Origin: Ooceraea biroi
Taxonomy: Eukaryota > Arthropoda > Insecta > Hymenoptera > Formicidae
Reading direction: 5' to 3'
Assembly (NCBI RefSeq): GCF_003672135.1
Contig: NC_039512.1
Span: 7,038,874 to 7,102,873 of the forward strand
DNA length: 64,000 bases
Part shown: piece after piece, positions 51,558 to 63,300 of the stretch
Numbering within the stretch: position 1 is the first letter of the stretch
How the letters are laid out: the number at the start of each line of letters is the position of its first letter
Notes under the pieces: model-generated
The model's input: the letters and a program-made list of their open reading frames with translations, nothing else
Told to the model about the DNA's origin: nothing
The model's database searches: none
Program-made: the position numbers and the translations under genes

Positions 51558-54500
51558 TATCATATGTGAATGAGCTAATGTACTCATAGATGTATGAACC
51601 TCCATCGTCGCTCTTATCTTGAGAATTACAAAATATTATAAAAATCTTGACAATGAAAGTGTTCGTAAAATATGAATTGCAGAATTATGATTATAGCGCA
51701 TAGCTTCGCTCGGACATGTATTTTATAAACAAGCAGAGTTAATCAACCGAGTGATATTCTCGATTTGCAGAAAACCGCTTCACCGAATTTTACAATTACA
51801 TAAATTAGCATCAAGTTCCTAAAAAATGTTGAATATATTTTATTTAAAGAACACTGTTTTAATTTATCGTCTGAAAAATTATCGTTGAACAATTTGTAAA
51901 CCTTTATAATTGCAAGAAAAAAAAGAGAATATATCCCATATAGCAAGCTTCTGTGCTGCATGGGATGGAAGAAAGTCAGAAAAAGTATAACAAATAACAT
52001 AAATCAAGCTTTAATAATAAAGAAACAGTGTATTAATATTATGTTTATAGCATGTATTTGTTTTTACAACGAATGCAAATCCTTAGAAGTTTTCTTAGCT
52101 ATTATAAGTGAATAAACGTTATAAGTAAAGTACGGAAGTTTGTAAGTTCACAAAATTTGTGTCATAATGAGTTATCGCTTAAGTAATCTGAAATGCGTTA
52201 TTTTCTTAATAACATCGATGAAAGAGCAGAAGAGAAGAATTTCGTTTAGACTGAACGATGACGTGAAAACAATCGTACGTGGATCGCCTTCATGAGTCTC
52301 AGCATCATCGGCGTGGGAGAACTCATCGCTAAACTACACAAACTTCCGCATTCTGCTTACAAATATACACCCGAGGAGAGAATAGTGAAGCATATTTCTT
52401 TATATCGAGAATGTCATGTGTATTTGCGTTTCCTTGGGATGGTCTCATTCGGTGCAGATCGACGTGGGAAACGAACACGTCGTACGGAAGCAAAAAACAG
52501 TGTGAATATCTTTTACGTGAATTCACAGCGACCATGACGAAACTTATTTACCTAATATGTACAAAGTCTGAGTTGCGAAAGGACCTCGCGATTGATCGTC
52601 TCGAGATATGCCGCGTCACTCGTTATTTCACGTAGAGATGACTCACAACGATAATCTTCATTCGATCATTTGTTAAAGAACGGAACCTCTGTTGTTTTCT
52701 TGGCTCCTCACTCAAACGTGCGATATTTATGTCTATATATTTCTCTTTACAAAATTTCTCCCTATGATAAAATTTACATCCTCAACATTGACAAGCGATA
52801 TTGGCGCGATAGTTCGCGTCGGCACGAAATCTCATGCGAAGCTTTGAGATACTCCAGATATTTGTATATAAATTTGTATATACATATCTATCTAAGATTT
52901 AAGTATTAAAAGAGGCAAACAAATACATAGCACGTATGATCGTAGAGTGCGCAAATCAATTATGTTCCGCGGCACAGTTTCTTCATAAAATGTGTCTTTG
53001 ATTGGTACCCATCATCGATCGGTCTTATAAAATACAATACCTTGAAACAAAAAGATTTTACTCTTAATACTTTGCAACCTGATTAGCTACATTATGATTC
53101 AACATTGTGTCTCCTACTTAAGCTTTCAAAGAACTTAAAATCTAAGGAAGATCTAAATATTTTATTAGATGTACATATATTCTTTCTTGAATTTTTAATA
53201 AATTTAATCTATACAATTACAAGAAAGATGATGCGACAAAAGAGGTACCAATTAAGGACGTGTTATATACCTATCATCATTTAACTATGTAAATTAATTT
53301 TCAAACACTATATTCTGTCAATCACATATGCCTATCTACTGTTTCAACAAATAAACAGATTGATCTAATATATGAATTCATATTACGATCCGAGTTTCTG
53401 TAATTTTCATAAATATGTCGCGAAATGTACTCAAGCTCCACGAAAATCATTTCAGATGATCAGGCATGCATACTTTTCAAAAATCTTTTTCCTTAAAGAG
53501 AGAATAATCTAACTGCTATTCGACTTTGAAAGCAATATCAACGAATTGATCGAAAACTCAATTCGAAAACTTGAATCGAGATAGAATCAAGGTTATCCGT
53601 ATGTATGGTTTATGCTAGTTTATACAGACGTACATAATGTATAGGACACCGCTAATCAAAATCACTTGCACGCAATCACCGCATATACGTATGTATAGAA
53701 GAAATTTCCGATTAATTTTATCCTAAATGATGATGGTGATCTATTCCGAGTTATTTGGCCGCGAGAACATTCCTAAGATGTTTGTAAGTTTTATTTTCAT
53801 CAAGTATTACATTTATTTCTTCAGCGACACGGAGGATAATCATATTATCCTGGGCAGAGGGAAATATTTCACGTATGTTTCTGCAAAATGAATCGATACG
53901 ATTGATTTTCCTCTATTTTTTACCACAGTCAGATGGCTCCGCGCGTTGGAGTCGACAGATATTTCGCAATGAGCATGTCACGTGCCAAATGTTTTCCGTG
54001 ACGTGATAAATATCTTTTATTATACTATTTTAGCGTAAAAACAAATTGAAGATCTAATTACAAGTATCTTTTAATTCGACATCGATCCACGTTATGCACG
54101 GCGTATCGACGCTTGCGTAAGTGAGTACTTCAACGGCACTCGTTTAAAAGGCTTCTTACAGTATTTACATAACGCCATTGGAGTGGGAAATGCGAATAAA
54201 AATAAGCAACATTTTTGGAGAGTAATTAAAATTTTTATAATTATTCCAGTTCAAAATGTTTAAGAAGCTAGTCAAATGTTGAATTAATGTATGATAAATA
54301 ATGAGCTATACGATTCACGAGTCCAGAAATGTATCTAATAGTTATGTAGCTTTACTGCGACAATATTCAAATTATATCCACAATTCAGTCTATCCACAGA
54401 AAAGTCGAATCATTTTTATTCACATCTCCTGAATAAATATCCTCTTGAATTTTCTCTTATCTTGATTAAAATTCATCGAGCGATATAGATGGAATCTCTC

Positions 54501-57189
54501 ACTTGCGTGTTACAATTTATATGTATATATGTATACTATGTACATAAAGCGCGCTTTCTTTGGTGTGTAGTGTACGTGTATTTCAGTGTATATACTTTTG
54601 CGTAGTTCTAATAAAACGTATAAACGCATTATAGTGGCGCGACAGGTTGTTGACGCGCTCAATCAAAATCGAAAACTTTCAAAGTATTCAAAGCGCACCG
54701 AGACATTTTCTGATTTCGAGTCGTATCATCAGTGCGTCGTCTCATAAATCAAAAGCTCCCCCAAAACGCCTCGTTTCTACGTTAGTTTTTGTCTAATTTA
54801 ATTATGTGATTGATGGTAAATATCACTACATTGATCGAGTCGTTCAGCTAAATCCGCCGTTGTGAGCGACGACGGATCTTGATTTCTACGATCAAAGTCC
54901 GAGTTTGCGGAGCCGTAACGATCGCAAATCGCTGAAGTTATGATGGCTACATTCGCTGCCACGATCGACGATCGAATTGAAGTCTCTATGATCAGCTGCG
55001 AAGTTTCAGTTAAAGCTTCCTTGTTTCGCTTACATGCAAGATTAACTGGTAATAATTAGCTGATATACTTGATCATAGGTCATCCCTCTAGACGATCGTT
55101 AATTTTCTGCAATTATAATTAATCGTCATTTTATTCACATATTCTATAATTAAATTCTAAAATAGAAGTCAGATATACTCTTCATAAATCTTTTTCTCGA
55201 TCACAAGAAAAATTCGGTTCTGTGTCGATCGCCGATCGCTGTTCGACGGTTAAAAGGTTTAAGTTTTGGGGCCCAGGAGAAGACGGTGCAGGGATTAAGG
55301 CCCCAGGGCTCTCTTCACTCTCTCTCGAGTGCACTTTCTGTCTTGGTCTCCTCGTCCCACACGATTATCTCGCGCGTCTACTAGTGTCATCGAGCTGATT
55401 CCACGAATGGGGTTTGTCCTGCGTATATGTTGCAATGAACAAGGACACTGGAGTCGTTTCGACTTGACCATAACTCCTGATACGAAGACCGTTTCATTGA
55501 ACGATCATTAAACTACGCTCGAACCTTGAAGTATTTATGGTAATTACAAAGCATTTGTCTTAATAATTTCCACGATGATGTTTCTTACTGCAATAATGTT
55601 TGGCAAACATTTGTATCGTAAAATAACGTGTATAAATACTAACTAATGATTAATTTATAATTGATTTCGAGCGAGCTCTTAATGATTTAGTGCAAAGAAT
55701 ATCGTAAAGTTGCGATTGCTTGAACAACGTTTGCACCAGTTGCTCGTAAACGTACTTGGGAGCCTGTAAAAAGGTTCGAGAGTGAGTTTCGCGCTATTTT
55801 TCGCGCAAGAGATATGCAGAATCGGATCTCAGTTGAATGTGCGAACGACTTGGAGTAGTGTGCTTAACGAGGAGCACCGGATGCAGCCAAGTATATATAT
55901 TTTCTTTTAGGAAATTATTTTACAATGTTACTCTTTCTCCGTACAGTGACATATAGAAAATGTTTCGTGGGAGGATGCCATGTAGCGTGCATCTCGTCAT
56001 GGTCAGCACTCATTACAGTGAGCGATTGACACATTTGGCAAAGTATGATATTCTTCGTGAGCGGTTGACGTGTTCTCTCGATATAGTATAGCAAAGTTCA
56101 TAAGTCAGTATATGTCGTCGAACAGGTACATCTTTCATAATGTTTGTGCGTGTGGATAATTCAATGGTTGGTAATAATTAACAAGTAATCGCAGGTGACA
56201 CTGTCAGAGTGATACGCGTTCGCGATTTTGATTACGACATCATTCGCAATTGACGAAGTAAAACGCGACGTAGGACATTTAGATGTCTAGAGTATGAGTA
56301 GCGTGTGTGAGTTGTAGGATTGCTGACGGAACTCGTCCAGCAATGCTCAAGAATAGCCGTGTTGTCTTTTCTTTACACGTAGTTCGAAGATAAGCAATAT
56401 TTAGTTATATTGGTGGAAAAATATCTGGATGACACGTGCACGCTGCTGATGACCGGTAGTATTAGAAAAAGAAGAAGAAAAACAAGTGTCTAATGTTTGA
56501 TCATTAAACCGTCTTTGTTGGATCAGTATTAAAGAAATATAATCATACAATTGAGATGGTTGTAAACGCCATTGATCGAAATACCCAGTAATAAGCAATA
56601 GTAAGGAATAAATAGCAGCGAAAAGCAGCGTATAGCAGTGCAAAAGTTTCTGGAAGATAAGAATATACGCTTTTTGAGCGTGCCAAAAAGGATTCTTCAA
56701 CGATTACATCGCAACTGAATCACCTCTTCTAACAGAACAAAATCTTGCATTACAATTTATGGACATTTCCTGTGAGTGGCACGGATGAGAATGCAAGCGC
56801 GAGACGTTGTTCGGGATTAGCGTGCACGCTGCTGGCGACTGGTAGTGTAGATAGCGAGGTTGAACAGGTACGCGAAGACAGACCGTCAACGATCTTGAAA
56901 ATCGTCGATGATACGTCCAGATAGGATCGATACATGATAGCGTCATTCTCAGACTTGTTGGTGGCTGGTATCAGCCGATCTGGATTTCTGTTCTCTTCCT
57001 TCCTTCTCTCTCTGTTCTTTTTTAGCGTAGAATAGCGCGACAGGAAACAGCCCCACTAACAGAGCGCAGCGATCTTATCGCGAGGTAGCGTTGCGCACTT
57101 CCTAGCGTTACCGGGAGGCGAGCCCGCTAAAGGGCGGTGGTGCGCAGGTGGGGACAGCGCTGTAGCGACAGGCCCCGGGGCCCCAGCTC
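51558..57189 (-). other. 3' flank and probable 3' UTR of Ca-beta; no other gene recognised
   Basis: Sequence downstream, on the minus strand, of the Ca-beta stop codon. It has no transposable element that I recognise. A minus-strand AATAAA (plus TTTATT, about 55130-55135) is one possible poly(A) signal, giving a 3' UTR near 2 kb. Frames on the minus strand at 56401-56700 and 56704-56946 are not in phase with the gene. A roughly 30-bp motif is duplicated at 56435-56465 and 56821-56850. The extent of the UTR is a guess. Confidence 0.4.
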
Positions 57190-57371
57190 CTAAATAGCAT
57201 TAAGAGCACGCGAGTCCTGCTGCTGGCGACGTCTCGAGGCACTACCGTAATCGACGCCGTGTTCCTCCTCGCCGTAGTCGTGATCCATGCGGTCGCCCCG
57301 ATCGCGATCCATCCGCTCCAGCCGCGATCTTCTCGTTCCGCCACTGACATCTCCAGCACCATAACTGCCTC
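57190..57371 (-). CDS. Ca-beta: Ca-beta, last coding exon
   Basis: It follows the acceptor TTTCTTAATTCAG. The preceding exon ends one base into a codon, and in that phase this exon reads GGSYGAGDVSGGTRRSRLER, then Asp/Arg-rich MDRDRGDRMDHDYGEEEHG, then RRRQQQDSRALNAI and TAG at 57190-57192. The charged low-complexity tail suits an insect Ca-beta C-terminus. The other two phases give Trp- or Thr-rich sequence that looks non-coding, although one stays open to 57108. Confidence 0.8.
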
Positions 57372-60300
57372 CTGAATTAAGAAAAGAGAGTTAGATTCGT
57401 CATTTATAGAGTAGTATCTAAATGTCTTATCGCTCTCGAGTGATTCGTAACTTTGGTAAATATTTTAATATTTTTGTTACTTTTAAAGATATCGAAAAGG
57501 ATTATTGCTATTTTACAATACATAAATAAAAGAGTATGTTCAAGGAAGTTTTTGAAGAAAAAGAAAATAGTAAAAATTGCCATTAATATTTTCATGAGTT
57601 ACTCAAATATTAATAAAAAGAATGTTAAATTATATTGCATATAATCTCAAAGTTTTAATTTCTTTCACTTTTAATCTTTTCTGAATAAAATGGAATTTGA
57701 TATTAGTATTACAAAATAATCAATCGTGTGCTAACAAAATCCAAATCTCACCGCAAGGAAAACCTAACTATACATCCATACTGCTCAAGTTCTATTCTAC
57801 GAAAAAGGAACGCCACTCGAGTCACGAGGGTTATCGCTGTGAGCGATAGGGGTGAATTAGATATAACCCACTCCAGCTAATTCATTCCAACATCACTTTA
57901 CCCAATCCATGCAAGCTCTAAGCGAAAACAATTAAATAAAAAAGAAGATACGTCGCAAAGACTCCGACGTTCGAACTATCGTTACCGATGCGCAAATATC
58001 AAGAAGTTGAAGAGTGCATTCTTGTACTCGTCGACACGTTAACGCAAACTTTGCGCATGAATCTCGTTAAACGGCAAATTGTGTATGATCCATGACGAGG
58101 GCAAGGAAACCCTTCATAACTTCTGTCCTCTCGTTTTACGCGACTAGATTATTCTCTCTACCGTTAGATAATTTCTACTTTCTAGTCCTATTCTATGTGA
58201 GAAGGGTTGGTGAAGGGCTTGCGAAACATACCAACTAAAACGGGGATATAGGCAGAGACAACGGCTAGTCTTCTGATCGTGACATGTTAAGAATTTCGAA
58301 GAAATGATAGCAGAAATTTAAATTATTGCGTTATATTTAATTATATAGTGTTTAGTTCCAACAGTTATATATTATATGGAGCAAATAAGAAATGCAAGTA
58401 CATTATGTTTGTGTGCATGTGATGGAATTTTATAATTTATAAAAAATAAAATAGTTTGTACGTGTAAAACGTTACTAATAAGATAGAGATTTATTTGACA
58501 CAATGTTTTACAAAATATCTTTCCAAAGCTTAATTATATGTGTAACGAATAAAAAGTATTTATCTATGAATATAATAAAATACTATATTTGTAATTTTGG
58601 AAACATATCGTGATCAGAAGTTTAGTCGAAATAATATTTCATCGGACTAAGGGGGCCGCCATCATGGGCAAGTTAAATAGAATAGCAATGATATAATGGT
58701 ATCAAAAGAGCAGCAATCAGATAACTTCTATATATAATTTTAATAATATTTATTCTTAAAAAATTCTTGCAAGTGCAAATAAACTTATCTATATATTATC
58801 AAGTGAAATAAAATGTTTGTGCAAAGTTGTCAAAGTATAATTTTGACAACTAGATCTGGGAGTATGTATGAACAAGAAAGTATGTTACATGATTGGATTG
58901 TTTCAATCTCTAAATAATTGCATTCTTGCACAAATTTGCAAAAATAAATTTTTGAAATAAAGCAACACAAGACAAGAACTTTGTCCTTATTTACGTCAGA
59001 ATCTTATGTTCTGGGAAGTATTTGATTCTCTGAATGGCAAACCCCTAGTTACTTCACTGCATTAAGGAAAATAAAATAATAAGGGAGCATAAATCATTTT
59101 CTCTGCTCGAGAGAGAAAGAGCCGGGTCGATTCCATATTTCTGGGCCCATGCACCAAACCCATCTTCTGTACTTACTACGCGCCCTCACAAAGGTATCTC
59201 TATGACACAGTCTCTAATTCTTTCAATCGCATCCGCACCCGGAATTAATATTCACGGGTTCAACGGAGCGTATAATTTGGTTTATGCCGCATAAAATCGC
59301 ATCCGCGATGAAGGAAATAGAAGCTCGGGCCTTCTTAACTCGAACGTTTCGTCTTGGTCTCTTGGTCACCGCGACCATAGTGGTACTGGGCCTCTTTTCG
59401 GATGACTCCCGTGGCAGCCACTGCCTCCGCTTTTACACGTAAACAAAGAGAACATCGGAGTCAGAGCTCGTTGCTGACAACTGGACTAATAATCTGTACG
59501 CACGGATTGAATACTTTCCGCAAATTTTGTGCACGTTGATCTGAATCACAGCACGGCGTAGAGAGCTTAAAAATTGATAACAAGTATAATGTTACTCGCG
59601 AAAGGAATAAATAAGAAAGAAATTAGGTGTTACTATCATTGGCTCTCTGCCTCACGCGATCCCGCAGTAGCTTTGACGTTAATTTGGCATAGCTTGAAAG
59701 CACTCGTACATTCTCGTAACTTCTTCCTCCAAATATTCACGATTTATGTAAAATATAATTAAACAATAACGAAGATACGTAATGGGATTGAAGTAGTTAT
59801 AATGGTTTCATGATTGCAAAGAAGATCTCACTATCTTTTCAAATATAAAATTCTAAGAACAATTTTATGTTTAAAGAACTTAAAAAGTTTTCGTTTTCAT
59901 AAGATTCAAAGAACATGGTATTTTTAAATAATGACAAATTATTGTACGCAACGAAATTATTAGACTTAAGAGTTTTCGTATCTTATAAATATCTTAACTT
60001 ACTTGAACAACAAAAAAATCTACGTAATTGATAATAAACAGTGTGCATGAAATGTGCATTAAAATTAAGTACGAGAAGCACATTTAATAATTATCTAACA
60101 TATTAGATAAATGGAGAGAGAAGTTTTCTGAAATGGACAAAAACGTTGAATGAGTGTTGAATGCACAAATAAAACGAAACGTTGAATTGGCCGCACTAAC
60201 GGGAGAAATAAGCGCGCCTCGGTCTTACTGCACTGGATACAAGTTCGTATCGACCCGTGCGTTTGATCCGTACATTGCCGCTGAAAAGAAATATAATGTC

Positions 60301-63300
60301 AGGAGAAAATGATATCGATTCAATGATACACGAATGTACGATAAATGCAAAGATAACTTTAGTCGTAAACCATCATCTTGCCTCTTCAACAAATGAGATA
60401 AAATGCCAAGTTGGCAAACGACTAGGTAAGTCTATGTATTCTGATACATAGGTAATCTATAAATCACGAACCGGTCAAAATATAACTGTGCAAACTGAAA
60501 ATGAAATTACAAATAACATCGAAATCCATGTATAATAACATTCATGCATTAAAAAGGTTTTACGTTTCTCTTTGACAATAATTTATGCATAAATTGTGAA
60601 CGTGCATGCTGACATTTATATTGCATTATAACAGAATAAAGAAATATCTAATTAAAGAGAAATTTCAGCTTTAATAAAATAATATGCAGAGAAATGTTAC
60701 ATAAATATTTTTCGGAGAATCGATACGTAAAAATTAGCACAAGAGCGTGAGCGGTACACTTGTATTTTGTGCGTTGAATTTTAACATGCTCTAATAAAAT
60801 AACGAAATTCTCTGAATGTGAAAATACACCTACACAGATTTCATAACAGTCACATAGATTTCGATAGAATGCAATGGCTAATTGGTTCGGACTGTAGTCA
60901 CATGCCACTGATGTTTTTGAAGAGAGAACATTACTCTAAGACGGATTCATGCAATGACGACGTGCAACTAACGATCCACGTTACTAAATGAAGATAAAGA
61001 CTAAAGGTACAAATATGCTTGTGAAATATGCTCGAGGATAATATTGGGTTACCTCTTCGATGATAGTAAGTTTCATGAGGAGCACCTGAGAAGGTAAGAA
61101 CAAAGTATGGAGTGTTAGTGACGAAACTGTGTGTCTCGTTAAACATTTTTATATTAAGAAGCATGGATATTGATATAAAAAATATTGTAAAAGCATGATA
61201 TTCGAGATGAGAATGGAGATATACGTTACGCCTTTAAAATGATTTTCTCGAGACACTCACTAAGTGATCTGACAGTAACATCCTTGAAACCAGTATTTTA
61301 ATCTTTAACCAGATAATTTTGAGCATTGCTAAATAGGTTTATAGACAATTTCCGGTCGGCAATGCCAAGAACGTCAATCGACATATTGCGCGCCCATTTG
61401 CATCTTGTATGACGATGTCACTGCCAAAAGTGATGTACTATCGTAAATCATCATCGGTTTTACATTGTTTCGTATATCCGCCGATACTTTTGGACGGTTT
61501 CCACAAAGCTATTACAGACGACTAAAATACTGGCTCTCGACTAATGTTTTGTTCGTGTTATTTTTAAATTTTCTATTTAAATTCGGTCTCTCGAGATCTC
61601 TTTAGTGTTGTTAAAAATCGGAAATGTCTTCGACCGATTTATATTCTCTATATCTGACATTATCTATTTGATATGCAAATATTGGATGTTACAAGTAAAT
61701 TAATTTGCATAATGTAAAGCAATTAGTAGTCTACCCAGGTAGACAATTAAAGAAGTCTATTGTCTTCTTTAAGTGAGTAAATAAGTATACGAAATATTTG
61801 CAAAGAAAGAAATTCGAAATGTTTGAGGAATTGATTAATAATTTTTAATTGTCGCAATACCTGAGGGCACGCGTTGCGTATACGAATCCGCCGGAGCATC
61901 AGGTGCAGGCACGGCGCGCGGCACCGTAGAAAAATCCGGTGGATGCGTCGCCCTCCAATAAGCTTCCAGGTACTCGGCTACGTGTTCGCATGCTTCCTCC
62001 AACTGATTCTCGTCTAGGATGACGTCGAACATCTCCGGTGGGCATTGCGCCAACTTTTCCGCGGCCACCATTTGTACGTTTAGATGACGTATCTGCGATT
62101 TTCCTCGAGTTTTGATCAGCCTCTGAAGTACTTTTGGCGAAGAAATCTTCAAATAAACGATCGTAGGTGCCAAACTGGTCTTCGCCAATTGCGATGGATG
62201 ATTGATGGTATCGCAGTCTAAAACGACTAACTGAAATTAAACACATTAAATTTAATTGAGTAATTTACCCAAAGTAAATTTATTAGGTTGAAGTTATTCT
62301 TCAAAAATTTACTTTCTAGCAAGTCAAAATAAATATAATCTAATTAATAAAATTAAGAAATTTATAAGAATGTTACTGTAAAATCCTTTCACAAACCTGA
62401 AGAGTCCTAGCAAGCTCGAAAATCCTTTCGATCTCTTGTTGAACTTCTGCTAAACAGCTACTTCTGCTAGTTGTTCGCTCCATAATTGCTCTTTTGGTTG
62501 GATTGTTTAGCAAGGATCTCTTCGCTAACGAAATATCGGCCATTACCCTCGTAATAATAATTCTGTAATAGTCAATATTTTATATGTAATTAATAATTAA
62601 TACAAGAGACATAAAATAAATTAAATTAAATTAAATTATTAATTTTCTATAATAATTTGACATATCTTCAGCACAAATAACTTGTATTATAACTTGTATT
62701 ATACAGGGTGAGGCACCTAAAACAGGCCACCTGCATATCTCGGCTGTTATTGGTGATAGAAAAAAATGTGTCAGACCAAACTTGCATAGTTTCGAGGGAC
62801 ACATAATTTGTTCTAAATAATTTTTTATTAGGTGGACGCGTAGAGGTCATATGAAGGTCAACTTCGTTTTTTTAAATGGTATATGTTTTTTTACGTACCA
62901 TCTAGTAGAGCGTTTGAAGATGCGCACATTGATCTACGGGTTAAAATCAATCAAGGTCACTGAAGACTAAAATTTCTAAGTGCTAGAACTTTTTCATTTC
63001 TGAGTTTACGGTATTTTTAATAGCAGAGAACTCTAGGCAATATAAAAAATAATGATATCATCAACTCAGAACTTCTCGGAAAAGAAAAAATTTCTAACGG
63101 CTAGAACTTTTTCATTTCTGAATTTACGGTATTTTCAATAGCAGAGAACTCTAGGCAATATAAAAAAGAATGATAACAACCCAGAACTTCGCGGAAAAAG
63201 AAAAAATTTCTAAGGGCTAGAACTTTTTCATTTCTGAGTTTACAGTATTTTTAATAGCAGAGAACTCTAGGCAATATAAAGTAAATTATTTTCCCTTGCA

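Larger units (their letters stand above)
57372..61860 (-). other. last Ca-beta intron with candidate alternative exons
   Basis: A 4.49-kb intron between the GK-domain exon and the tail exon. It contains at least three short segments bounded by AG and GT on the minus strand and open in the incoming phase (listed separately). Otherwise it is AT-rich with no transposable element recognised. Reading from the upstream exon directly into the intron gives a short alternative end, GIATIKNY and stop, at about 61835. Confidence 0.5.

Noticed and set aside
57108..57362. 84-codon minus-strand frame over the last Ca-beta exon
   Set aside because: It is the same exon in a different phase. The phase left by the upstream GK exon gives the Asp/Arg-rich tail ending at 57190 instead.
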